A stretch of 12,614 bases of DNA from an uncultured Clostridia bacterium (lineage in GTDB: Bacteria; Bacillota; Clostridia; TANB77; CAG-508), in contig CANQTJ010000038.1 in assembly GCA_947626705.1 (NCBI GenBank), positions 1 through 12,614 of the forward strand, written 5' to 3'. The position numbers were made by a program, and so were the translations under genes. Below are positions 1-7,252 of this stretch, piece by piece. The notes beneath the pieces are model-generated. The model saw only the letters and a program-made list of their open reading frames with translations, made no database searches and was not told the DNA's origin. Position 1 is the first letter of the stretch. Every line of letters starts with the position of its first letter.

Positions 1-775
1 CTAAACCACCAATTATATTATGGTCTTCTATCGAAATCAATTTTTTAGTTTCACTTGCACATTTTACAATAATTTCTTTATCAATTGGCTTTATAGTATG
101 GATATCAACAACTCTAACATTAATATTTCTATTTTTTAACATTTCTTGTGCTTTTAAAGCTTCTGCCACAGTTACTCCTGTTGCAAATATTGTTCCGTCA
201 ACTCCATCTCCTATTTGAATTGCTTTTCCAATTTCAAATTTTTGATTATTATCATATATTATAGGTGTAGCAAGTCTAGACAATCTTAAATATACTGGTC
301 CTTCAATTTTACTAATTTCTTTTACTGCCCATTTTGTTTGTATATCATCAGAAGTTGATATAACCGTCATATTAGGTAAAGTTCTCATTAAAGATATATC
401 TTCTATCATTTGATGCGTTGCTCCGTCTTCCCCTACTGTTATTCCTGCATGTGTAGCACATATTTTTACATTTAATTTAGGATAACATACACTATTTCTA
501 ATTTGGTCATAGGCACGTCCAGCCGCAAAAACTGCAAATGTACTTGCATAAGGTATTTTTCCAGATGTGGATAATCCAGCTGCTGTTGATATCATATTTT
601 GCTCTGCAATTCCCATATCAAAAAATCTATCTTTAAATTCTTTTGCAAATAATTCTGTTTTTGTAGCTGTAGATAAGTCTGCATCTAATACTACTATATT
701 TTTATTTTCTTTTCCTAGTTCTAATAATGTTTCTCCATAGCTTTGTCTAGTAGCTTTTTTATTATTAATATCCAT
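1..775 (-). CDS. tkt: Transketolase, C-terminal (pyrimidine-binding) subunit, 3'-truncated by window edge
   Basis: Transketolase moves two-carbon ketol units between sugar phosphates in the non-oxidative pentose phosphate pathway. This is the second half of a split enzyme: the visible 258 residues begin directly at the Pyr domain and lack the N-terminal thiamine-diphosphate/metal-binding half. Seen in translation: the Pyr-domain motif MGIAEQNM at 54-61, whose Glu58 should be the residue that activates the thiamine cofactor; the loop THAGITVGEDGATHQ at 108-122, shared by transketolase and DXS; and the start of the C-terminal domain from about 185 (TGVTVAEAL, then DIHTIKPID). The frame is open to position 1 and split subunits are usually about 305-315 residues, so about 50 are missing. 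The ATG at 775 has a strong AGGAGG site 9 bases upstream (785-790). It lies 37 bases after the ROK kinase gene and is probably cotranscribed with it. The partner N-terminal subunit gene is not visible. Confidence 0.93.
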   Translation of the reverse strand, partial: MDINNKKATRQSYGETLLELGKENKNIVVLDADLSTATKTELFAKEFKDRFFDMGIAEQNMISTAAGLSTSGKIPYASTFAVFAAGRAYDQIRNSVCYPKLNVKICATHAGITVGEDGATHQMIEDISLMRTLPNMTVISTSDDIQTKWAVKEISKIEGPVYLRLSRLATPIIYDNNQKFEIGKAIQIGDGVDGTIFATGVTVAEALKAQEMLKNRNINVRVVDIHTIKPIDKEIIVKCASETKKLISIEDHNIIGGL

Positions 776-812
776 ATATACTTTCCTCCTTTTATATTAT
801 TACGAGTAATAT

Positions 813-1727
813 TTACCCTCCTATACTTTGGCAACTTCCTATTATACCAGCGTCATTATTCAATAATGCTGGTATAATTATTAGTTTTTCTCTTTTATTA
901 AATAAATAATTTTTTGCTTGTATATTAGTTTTTAGTTTTTCTAATAGTATGTCTGCAAAATATACAAAACTTCCTCCAATTCCAACTACTTCTGGCTCAA
1001 ATATGTTTATTAAATTAGATATTCCTATACTTAGATATTCTATAAATTCATCTATTATATTATTTATTTCAATATTATCTTTATTACTTTTTATTATTTC
1101 TAATAATTCTTTTCCCGTTGTTTTTTCATCTAGTCCTAATAATTCCCTTAAATTATCTTTTAATACCTTCATAGAAGCATATCTTTGAAAGCAACCTTTT
1201 TTACCACATTTACATTCTTTACCATCTTTTTCAATAATAATATGTCCAAATTCGCACCCTGGAAGTGTACCAGTATCTAAAAGTTTTCCATCTATTATAA
1301 CTGCTCCTCCTATTCCAGTTCCTAACGTTAAAAATACACTTCTATTATAACCTTTTAAGCACCCTTTTGTATACTCTCCTATTGCTGCACATTTTGCATC
1401 ATTTCTTATTGTAATTGGTAAATTTATATATTTTTTTATATTTTCAACTATATTATAATTTTCTAGTGTTAAATTTACTGTTTTAATAATATTTGTTTTA
1501 TCTACTGTTCCTGGAATTCCTATACCAATCTCTGATATTTCATTTTCTTTTCTTAGTTCTTGCACATTTTTTACTATATAATCTTCGATTGTTTCAATTA
1601 TGTTTTGTTTATCTTTAGTCATTAATCTCTTTTCATTTCTTTTAATAATATTATTGTTTTCATCGAGTAATCCCATTGCTATATGACTTCCACCTATATC
1701 AATTCCAATTTTCATATTTACAATCAT
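813..1727 (-). CDS. ROK-family sugar kinase (glucokinase-like)
   Basis: A cytoplasmic sugar kinase of the ROK family, about 300 residues as is usual, probably phosphorylating glucose or a related hexose or amino sugar with ATP. Seen: the N-terminal phosphate loop GIDIGGSH (8-15), IGIPGTVD (70-76), the catalytic Asn-Asp pair RNDA with Asp110 as likely base, LGTGIGGA (135-142), CEFGH (158-162), and the ROK zinc cluster formed by His162 and CKCGKKGC (Cys172, 174, 179). At the position where many ROK glucokinases have Glu in GCxE, this protein has Gln181 (GCFQRYAS), so the substrate is uncertain. The start is ambiguous. ATG at 1727 lies only 2-3 bases from an AGAAGGG site; ATG at 1715 gives the family-typical MKIGIDIGG start but is about 14 bases from it. 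Both lie in or next to a 25-base tandem repeat. It sits just upstream of the transketolase gene, which fits a role in sugar catabolism. Confidence 0.9.
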   Translation of the reverse strand: MIVNMKIGIDIGGSHIAMGLLDENNNIIKRNEKRLMTKDKQNIIETIEDYIVKNVQELRKENEISEIGIGIPGTVDKTNIIKTVNLTLENYNIVENIKKYINLPITIRNDAKCAAIGEYTKGCLKGYNRSVFLTLGTGIGGAVIIDGKLLDTGTLPGCEFGHIIIEKDGKECKCGKKGCFQRYASMKVLKDNLRELLGLDEKTTGKELLEIIKSNKDNIEINNIIDEFIEYLSIGISNLINIFEPEVVGIGGSFVYFADILLEKLKTNIQAKNYLFNKREKLIIIPALLNNDAGIIGSCQSIGG

Positions 1728-1788
1728 TTCCCTTCTAAATATTTACAATTATTCCCCTTCTAAATATTTACAATCATTTCCTTCTAAG
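1716..1788. repeat. 25-base tandem repeat, three copies, over the ROK kinase start
   Basis: Three head-to-tail copies lie at 1716-1740, 1741-1765 and 1766-1788. The first two differ by two substitutions, and the third is shortened by one base with a divergent end. On the minus strand each copy carries an AGAAGG-type ribosome binding site and the ATTGTAAAT segment. Copies 1716-1740 and 1766-1788 also carry an ATG; in the middle copy it has become ATA. The upstream copy therefore opens a five-codon ORF (1777 to 1760, ATG ATT GTA AAT ATT TAG) ahead of the kinase gene. The likely origin is slippage duplicating the translation start region. Confidence 0.85.
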
Positions 1789-1862
1789 ATATAAATTTGT
1801 TAAAACTATAGTTATTTTTCAACCTAATATCCTTTACTTACATATAAGCGAATCTTTAAACA

Positions 1863-1957
1863 TAGTTAAAAGTCAGCTATTTTTTATGTTGTAGGAAAGT
1901 TATCTGAATTTCCTATAATATAAAACTTTATAAACTTTTATAGCTGACCTTTAATTA
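1863..1957. repeat. Imperfect 18-base inverted repeat with nested hairpin, between pilC and the ROK gene
   Basis: Arms at 1863-1880 and 1940-1957 are complementary at 16 of 18 positions, around a GTCAGCTAT / ATAGCTGAC core. A nested stem pairs TAGGAAA at 1892-1898 with TTTCCTA at 1909-1915 across a 10-base loop, and a short TTTTAT/ATAAAA pairing is possible between the two. It begins 19 bases after the pilC stop. It could act as a terminator or 3' stabilising structure for the pilus operon, although no long uridine run follows on the minus strand, or it could be a small dispersed palindromic element. The pairing is seen directly; the role is unknown. Confidence 0.6.
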
Positions 1958-1975
1958 GATAAAATTTAATATAAC

Positions 1976-3319
1976 TTATGTTATTCCTGCTGCTGAGAAT
2001 AAGAATCCTCCCATATAAACTTGAATACATGGTGCAAGTACTACTAATACGAAGAAAATTAAAACAATTCCTACTATTAAATAAACTACTTCTGGTAAAA
2101 CTTTCATTATTTTTTGCATAATATTATCTATGTCTATTTCCATATATTCCACTAGTTTACTCATCATTTCTGTTAAATCTGTCTGCATACCTATTTTTAA
2201 CATTTCTGTTATCATTGATTTAGCTAATCCAGATTTTTCAAATGGTTCTATCCAAGAATCTCCTATAAGTATATTGTTTATTGATGTTTCAATTATTGAT
2301 AACATTACGTAATTTTGTATAACGTTTTTACTTACTTCAATTGATTCTTGTATTCTCATTCCATTTTCCAAATTTAAAAGCATTGCCTTCATTAATCTTG
2401 AAAAATCTAATGCAAATATTAATTGTCCAAATATTGGCATTTTGTACTTAAAATAATCAAAACTGTATTTTCCTTTTGGCGTATTTATATAAAATATAAT
2501 AATTGCTACAACAGTAGCTATAACTATAACAGGCACATACCAAAATTCTATAATATTATTTACTACTCCTTGAAACCATAATGTAATTCCTGGTAATGTA
2601 TCTGTTGACCCCATTTCTTCATATACATTTTGAATAGCTGGTATTGCAACTATTACACCAACAACTAGCATTACTAATAATAAACCAAATTGAATAAGGT
2701 TTGGTATTAATATACCTCTTATTTTCTTATTTAATGCTTCTGACGAGTCTAAGTATTTTACGGCCTGTTCTAACGAATTAGTTAGTGACCCTGATAATTC
2801 ACCTACTTTTATCATATTTATATATATAAATGGAAATATATCTGAATAATATTCCATTGTTGTATACATATTTTCTCCTGCTTCTACTCCGGCTAATATA
2901 TCTTCCAAAACACCTTTAAATGTGACATTTTCTGTACTTTCTATTATAGTTCTTAATGCATGTATATTGTTAAAATTTGCTTTTTTCAGCAAATAGAAGT
3001 TTTGAGTAAATATAACTAAATCTCTACTTGTAATTTTTTCTGTTTTTGATAAATACATATTAATTTTTTCTTTTACCGTTGATGTTTTCTTAGTATTAAT
3101 TTGTGTTGTATTTACATTTTTCATTATTTCTTCTATGTCTTTTATATTTTTCTTCTTAGTTTTTTTCTTTTTTGATGAGTACGCTATTTGCTCTATAGAT
3201 ATTGGCATTAAATCGTTTTCTTTTAATGTTCTTATAACATTTTGTTTACTACCAGCTTCTACTCTGTTTCTAACAATTAGTCCAGAATTAGTTACCGCTC
3301 TATATATATATGTAGGCAT
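1976..3319 (-). CDS. pilC: PilC/GspF-type inner-membrane platform protein of the type IV pilus
   Basis: The platform protein sits in the cytoplasmic membrane and couples the PilB and PilT motors to pilin assembly and removal. The chosen start gives 447 residues, close to the usual ~400-410 plus an insert. Seen: an N-terminal segment typical of the family (MPTYIYRAVTNSG), a very Lys-rich linker at about 50-85, and two T2SF domains at about 100-225 and 303-430. The first contains MIKVGELSGSL (169-179). Three hydrophobic segments lie at about 205-229, 259-278 and 411-433. The ATG at 3319 is preferred over an in-frame GTG at 3328, because that GTG lies inside the AGGAGGTG ribosome binding site and the ATG is spaced 7 bases from AGGAGGT. 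It follows pilT by 35 bases, so cotranscription is likely. The next gene downstream is separated by 248 bases, so this is probably the last pilus gene. Confidence 0.95.
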   Translation of the reverse strand: MPTYIYRAVTNSGLIVRNRVEAGSKQNVIRTLKENDLMPISIEQIAYSSKKKKTKKKNIKDIEEIMKNVNTTQINTKKTSTVKEKINMYLSKTEKITSRDLVIFTQNFYLLKKANFNNIHALRTIIESTENVTFKGVLEDILAGVEAGENMYTTMEYYSDIFPFIYINMIKVGELSGSLTNSLEQAVKYLDSSEALNKKIRGILIPNLIQFGLLLVMLVVGVIVAIPAIQNVYEEMGSTDTLPGITLWFQGVVNNIIEFWYVPVIVIATVVAIIIFYINTPKGKYSFDYFKYKMPIFGQLIFALDFSRLMKAMLLNLENGMRIQESIEVSKNVIQNYVMLSIIETSINNILIGDSWIEPFEKSGLAKSMITEMLKIGMQTDLTEMMSKLVEYMEIDIDNIMQKIMKVLPEVVYLIVGIVLIFFVLVVLAPCIQVYMGGFLFSAAGIT

Positions 3320-3326
3320 TTTTTTC

Positions 3327-3333
3327 ACCTCCT
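3327..3333 (-). promoter_or_regulatory. Ribosome binding site that fixes the pilC start
   Basis: AGGAGGT on the minus strand, 7 bases before ATG 3319. An in-frame GTG codon overlaps the site itself and so cannot be the start it serves. Confidence 0.85.
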
Positions 3334-3354
3334 ATATGTAATTTAAAATATAAT

Positions 3355-4455
3355 TTATTTATTGCTATCTCTTCTAATTTTCATTTGCATTATAGTTCTA
3401 TTTAACACTTCAATATTTTTTTCTTCAATTTGTGCTTTTGCTTGTTCTAATGTTATCTTATCATTTACAAATAGTGATGCTATGGAATTTATCAATCCTA
3501 TACTTCCTTTATCTGAACTTTGAATTGCATCTTCTATTTCTGATACACTTATTTTTTCTTTTCTTATAATTCCTGCAACAATATTGTCTACTACCATTAC
3601 TTCTGGTACTAAAACTAATTTTCCATCTCTCCCTTTTAATAGTCTTTGTGATACTACTAACTTTAATAAAGCTGATAATAGATATTTTATACTTGCTTGA
3701 TCTCTAACTTCATAAAAGTTTATCATTCTGTCTATTGTTTCTGCACATGATTTAGTATGTAATGTTCCAACTACTAGGTGCCCTGACTCTGCCATTTCGA
3801 TGGCTGCTTCCATTGTTACTTTATCTCTAATCTCTCCTATTACTAATATATCGCAATCTTCTCTTAATGAGTTTTTAACTCCATCACTAAATGTTAAAGA
3901 ATCTCTACCTTGTCCAACTTCTTTTTGAACTATTAATGATTTTTTCGAATGATGTCTGTATTCTACCGGATTTTCAAGTGTTAATATTTTTTTGTTTTGT
4001 TGCTCATTTATTTCATTTATTAAAGCATTTAATGTTGTACTTTTTCCTGAGTTAGTTTTTCCTGTTACTAATATTAAACCTTGTGGTTGATATGTCATTC
4101 TTCTTATAATATCTGGTAATCCTAAAGATTCGTATGGTGGTAATGTATTTTTTATAAGTCTTAAAGTACATAATGGTATATCATCTGATAATGAAATATT
4201 TACCCTTAAACGAATACCTTTATACTCATAAGATGTATCTAATTTTCTAGTTGTATTAAATACTGTATCTTTATCAACATTTCCTCTAACTAAATAATCA
4301 TACATTTCATTCATATCTTCTGGTGTTAAAACTTCCATTTCTTCAATTGGAATTAATTCTCTTGAAATTCTAAGCATTGGTTTATTACCTGCTATTAAAT
4401 GTACATCTGAAGCATCTTTTTGTATTGCTTCATCTAAAATTTTGTCCATATTCAT
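3355..4455 (-). CDS. pilT: PilT-type pilus retraction ATPase
   Basis: A hexameric cytoplasmic ATPase that powers pilus retraction and twitching. The length (366 residues) is normal for PilT. Seen: the N-terminal PAS-like region with DASDVHL (14-20); Walker A GKTNSGKSTT (132-141); the Asp box around ENPVEY (161-166); Walker B DILVIGEIRD (202-211); and the His box HLVVGTLHT (226-234). SQRLL at 269-273 is also typical of the family. Two features are odd. The Walker A loop has Asn135 where PilT proteins normally have Gly, and the C-terminal AIRNLIRE retraction motif is replaced by a divergent VAGIIRKEK at about 293-301. PilT is preferred over a second PilB because there is no N-terminal MshEN domain or tetracysteine motif and the C-terminus aligns with PilT in layout. 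ATG 4455 follows an AAGGGGG site at a 10-base spacing; ATG 4449 is possible. It lies between pilB and pilC with short gaps. Confidence 0.92.
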   Translation of the reverse strand: MNMDKILDEAIQKDASDVHLIAGNKPMLRISRELIPIEEMEVLTPEDMNEMYDYLVRGNVDKDTVFNTTRKLDTSYEYKGIRLRVNISLSDDIPLCTLRLIKNTLPPYESLGLPDIIRRMTYQPQGLILVTGKTNSGKSTTLNALINEINEQQNKKILTLENPVEYRHHSKKSLIVQKEVGQGRDSLTFSDGVKNSLREDCDILVIGEIRDKVTMEAAIEMAESGHLVVGTLHTKSCAETIDRMINFYEVRDQASIKYLLSALLKLVVSQRLLKGRDGKLVLVPEVMVVDNIVAGIIRKEKISVSEIEDAIQSSDKGSIGLINSIASLFVNDKITLEQAKAQIEEKNIEVLNRTIMQMKIRRDSNK

Positions 4456-4492
4456 GACAAATTTCCCCCTTTTTGCTTTAGTTTAAAATATT

Positions 4493-6130
4493 TTAATATA
4501 ATATAAGTTGTCTATTAAGTTCATCAAATGTTGTATACCCCTTAAGTACTTTATATATACCATCTACTACTAATGGTCTATAATTTTGTTCTAATGCTTT
4601 ATTCCTTATTTCTATTGTAGATGCTCCTTTAACAATAAGCTCTTTTATTTCGTCTGAAACATCTAATGTTTCAAAAATTCCTATTCTTCCATAATAGCCT
4701 ATGCCATTACATTTTTCACATCCTATTGTATCATAAGTTTTTATATTATCTAAATCTGCTTTTTCTCCATATTTATCTAGTATTTTTTTTATTTTCTTCT
4801 TTTCATCTTCTGTAAATTCTCTTTCTTTTTTACAATTTGGGCAAACTGTTCTTACAAGTCTTTGCGAAACGGTCGTTGCTAGTGTACTTGCTATGTCATA
4901 ATCTGATAATCCCATTTTTCTCATTCTATTTATTACTTCTATTGCATCTATAGTATGTATTGTAGATAACACATAGTGTCCTGTTTGTCCAGCTTGTATT
5001 GCTATTTCTGCTGTTTCGTGATCACGTATTTCTCCTAATAATATTATATCTGGGTCTTGTCTTAAAACTGTTCTTAGTGCTCCAGAAAATGTAGATTTAT
5101 TTCCTACTTCTATTTGATTTAATCCATTAATCCTTATTTCAACTGGGTCTTCAATTGTTGTTATATTTATTTCTGATGTATTTAGGTAGTCTACAATACT
5201 ATATAATGTTGTAGTTTTTCCTGCTCCAGTTGGTGCAGCTATAATTGTTATACTATTCTTTTTATTAAAGTTTTTCTTAAATTCTTCTTCTGTTCCTGGA
5301 TATCCTAATTCAAATACATTTCTTATATCTTCGTTTTTCTTTAATAATCTTAAAACAAACTTTTCTCCACATACATTTGGCTGAGATGAAACACGTATAT
5401 TATAATCATCATAAAGCAATATTCTACCATCTTGAGCTTCTTGTTTTTCTTGATGCATATTTGATATAGCTTTTAGCCTTCCTATAACTTGTGCTTGTTT
5501 TTCCTTTGGAATTTTTGCTATTGTAAATAATTCTCCATCTATTCTATACCTTACTCTTACCTCATCTGTAAGTGGTTCTATATGTATATCACTAGCTCTT
5601 TTTTCCATACCAGTTTTTATAATACTATCAACTAATTCAATTATTGTTCCATTTGAACTAGTCTTAGATATATCTCCAGAGCTTTCTCCTTCCAAAGTGG
5701 ATAAAATTCTTTCTATGTCATGTTCAAATGTTATATATTGTTCCATAACAAGTCCTTTATTTAATAATAACATTTTTACAGAATTAGTTTTTCCATTATT
5801 TATTCTGTCTGTAAAGCATACTTTAATTTTTCCATTGCTTACTTCAAAAGGTATACATTTATAATTTTTACAAATTTCTAGAGTCAAATATTCTGTAGGT
5901 TTAATTTTTAAAGTATCTCCTGTTAGTAAAATTCCTTTTACACCTAATATATCACCTATATTTTCAATAAGCACTTGAGAATCACAAACATTTAATATAT
6001 GTAATATATCTCCTAACCTTTTGTCAGTATGTTCTCTTTGGTACTCTAATGCTTGATCAATATCTTTTTCTGTTACTATTCCTCTTTTTACCAATTCTAC
6101 TCCAATTGGCTGTCTTCTTCTCATTTCCAT
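4493..6130 (-). CDS. pilB: PilB-type pilus extension ATPase
   Basis: The hexameric AAA-like ATPase that drives pilin polymerisation at the cytoplasmic face of PilC. At 545 residues it has the family length. Seen: an N-terminal MshEN-type domain (about 7-145, with RLGDIL at 38-43); the linker and N2 domain with RASDIHIEP (178-186); Walker A AAPTGAGKTTTLY (298-310); the Asp box TIEDPVE (325-331); Walker B DIILLGEIRD (361-370); the His box GHYVLSTIHT (384-393); and a zinc tetracysteine cluster C430-x2-C433 and C471-x2-C474. The first Gly of the usual GPTGSGKT is Ala299. ATG 6130 sits 11 bases from an AAAGG site, and ATG 6124 is an alternative. The 162-base gap upstream holds a candidate promoter, so pilB-pilT-pilC may be expressed partly apart from the upstream pilus genes. 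Confidence 0.96.
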   Translation of the reverse strand: MEMRRRQPIGVELVKRGIVTEKDIDQALEYQREHTDKRLGDILHILNVCDSQVLIENIGDILGVKGILLTGDTLKIKPTEYLTLEICKNYKCIPFEVSNGKIKVCFTDRINNGKTNSVKMLLLNKGLVMEQYITFEHDIERILSTLEGESSGDISKTSSNGTIIELVDSIIKTGMEKRASDIHIEPLTDEVRVRYRIDGELFTIAKIPKEKQAQVIGRLKAISNMHQEKQEAQDGRILLYDDYNIRVSSQPNVCGEKFVLRLLKKNEDIRNVFELGYPGTEEEFKKNFNKKNSITIIAAPTGAGKTTTLYSIVDYLNTSEINITTIEDPVEIRINGLNQIEVGNKSTFSGALRTVLRQDPDIILLGEIRDHETAEIAIQAGQTGHYVLSTIHTIDAIEVINRMRKMGLSDYDIASTLATTVSQRLVRTVCPNCKKEREFTEDEKKKIKKILDKYGEKADLDNIKTYDTIGCEKCNGIGYYGRIGIFETLDVSDEIKELIVKGASTIEIRNKALEQNYRPLVVDGIYKVLKGYTTFDELNRQLILY

Positions 6131-6165
6131 ATTTAACGCATCCTTTCTTTTGTTTCTCTTTTTTT

Positions 6166-6199
6166 ATTATACTATAATTTTTATACTTTTTGTTGTAAA
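6166..6199 (-). promoter_or_regulatory. Candidate sigma-A-type promoter for pilB-pilT-pilC
   Basis: On the minus strand TTTACA (6194-6199) is followed by a 17-base spacer and TATAGT (6171-6176), and a perfect TATAAT overlaps at 6166-6171. It would give a 5' leader of roughly 30 bases before pilB. A 10-base direct repeat, AAAATTACTA on the plus strand at 6204-6213 and 6214-6223, lies just upstream of the -35 and could be a regulator site or AT-rich chance. AT-rich sequence makes -10-like matches common, so confidence is moderate. Confidence 0.5.
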
Positions 6200-6292
6200 T
6201 TTTAAAATTACTAAAAATTACTAATTTTTTGTTCTCACATTTATTTTTACTTTTTATTACTTATATATTTTTCTATATCAATATTAATGTTT

Positions 6293-6757
6293 TTATGATT
6301 GTTTTAAAGTATAAGTAATTGCATTATCTCCAGTTAAATCTATTGAATTTGTTTTTAAATTAACAGTTATTGAATATTGTGCATCTGCTAAAGAACTTGA
6401 AAATTCACAGTTCTCTATATTTTCACATATTTTAACTTTATTTTTATATATTGAGTGATTTGAACTTAAAAAAGTATATTGATTTCCTGTACCAAAAATT
6501 ATATAACTGCTTGTAATGTTATTATTTTCATCTTTTTCCGTTTTAGTTTCTACTACATAATTTCCCTCTTTATTTATTTCTTTCAAAAATACACTTGAAA
6601 ATTGAGTATATTGTGTATTACTATCATCATTTATCTCATCTACTTTTATATTTTTATAAAAATATGTTGTTATTGTTGAAATTGTACCTACAACTACTAT
6701 TAATCCAATAACATAAATAATTACAGATGTTAAAGTTATTCCTCTATTGTTTTTCAT
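6293..6757 (-). CDS. Prepilin-like protein (minor pilin/pseudopilin)
   Basis: A 154-residue protein with a short basic leader (MKNNRG) followed by ITLTSVIIYVIGLIVVVG, the hydrophobic N-terminal helix of a type IV prepilin. Cleavage is expected after Gly6. Mature position 5 is Ser rather than Glu. The remainder (about 35-154) looks like a soluble beta-rich head with two cysteines in KICENIENCEF (109-119), which might form a disulfide. It ends with TGDNAITYTLKQS. The start ATG has AAAGGAAG 8 bases upstream. It follows another prepilin-like gene by 42 bases, and the PilD gene lies two genes upstream, so a minor pilin or tip-initiation role is likely. I cannot assign it to a named minor pilin. 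Confidence 0.75.
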   Translation of the reverse strand: MKNNRGITLTSVIIYVIGLIVVVGTISTITTYFYKNIKVDEINDDSNTQYTQFSSVFLKEINKEGNYVVETKTEKDENNNITSSYIIFGTGNQYTFLSSNHSIYKNKVKICENIENCEFSSSLADAQYSITVNLKTNSIDLTGDNAITYTLKQS

Positions 6758-6799
6758 TTTAGAATCTTCCTTTCAAATGATAAAATTTGTTGTATGTTA

Positions 6800-7219
6800 T
6801 TATTTTGTAATATATGTTGAAAGTTTAACATTTTGTTCTTTATTATTTAATTTATATGAAATTTCAACTGCTATTTCTTTTACTAAATTTTTTTGTTTGG
6901 AATTATCATTTTTTATTAATACATAATCTTTTATTGAAACTTTTTTTGCATATCCATTTTTGATATTATCAGTAGATTGTGTTATTTCTTCTTCTTTTTG
7001 AGTGCCTTTATCATTATAATCTTCTATATATCCTTTTGCTTTTATTTTTTCTATTTCTTGTATTGCATAAGTTGTTGCAATTGATTTTCTTTCCATATTT
7101 TCTGCATTTAAATTTATATTTACAATTAAATTTGCTATTACTGCTATAAAAATTGTTATTATTATTAATGAAATAGCTATATCTACAGCAGTTATACCCT
7201 TTTGACTTTTTATATACAT
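6800..7219 (-). CDS. Prepilin-like protein, PilV-like minor pilin
   Basis: A 139-residue protein with leader MYIKSQKG and hydrophobic helix ITAVDIAISLIIITIFIAVI; cleavage is expected after Gly8. Mature position 5 is Asp, the closest to the canonical Glu among the three pilins here. After the helix, ENMERKSIATTYAIQEIEKIKAKGY (about 40-64) resembles the PilV/GspI pattern of minor pilins, with residues such as A.qeiEkiKa. The head is short and ends in an alternating beta pattern (EIAVEISYKLNNKEQNVKLSTYITK). The ribosome binding site is GGAAAGG, about 8 bases before the ATG. It lies 33 bases after pilD and 42 before the next pilin-like gene. It is probably a minor pilin that primes the pilus, and naming it PilV is an inference from the pattern. 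Confidence 0.72.
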   Translation of the reverse strand: MYIKSQKGITAVDIAISLIIITIFIAVIANLIVNINLNAENMERKSIATTYAIQEIEKIKAKGYIEDYNDKGTQKEEEITQSTDNIKNGYAKKVSIKDYVLIKNDNSKQKNLVKEIAVEISYKLNNKEQNVKLSTYITK

Positions 7220-7252
7220 AATTTTTTCCTTTCCGTAATATACATTTTAAAA

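Noticed and set aside
949..1188. Plus-strand ORF opposite the ROK kinase, and similar plus-strand ORFs at 2130-2312, 3135-3341, 8586-8786, 10455-10667 and 10965-11159
   Set aside because: All lie antisense within clearly conserved minus-strand genes, have no convincing ribosome binding sites and encode Ser/Ile/Phe-rich sequence typical of shadow frames in AT-rich DNA.
1804..1813. Perfect 10-base palindrome AACTATAGTT upstream of the ROK gene, a possible operator
   Set aside because: Short A/T-rich palindromes are expected by chance here, and no convincing promoter lies next to it.
3320..3328. GTG start for pilC adding three residues
   Set aside because: The GTG overlaps the AGGAGGT ribosome binding site; the ATG at 3319 has ideal spacing.
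6133..6141. Two-codon upstream ORF (ATG CGT TAA) before pilB, overlapping the ribosome binding site
   Set aside because: Too short and likely chance in AT-rich leader sequence; nothing suggests it is translated.
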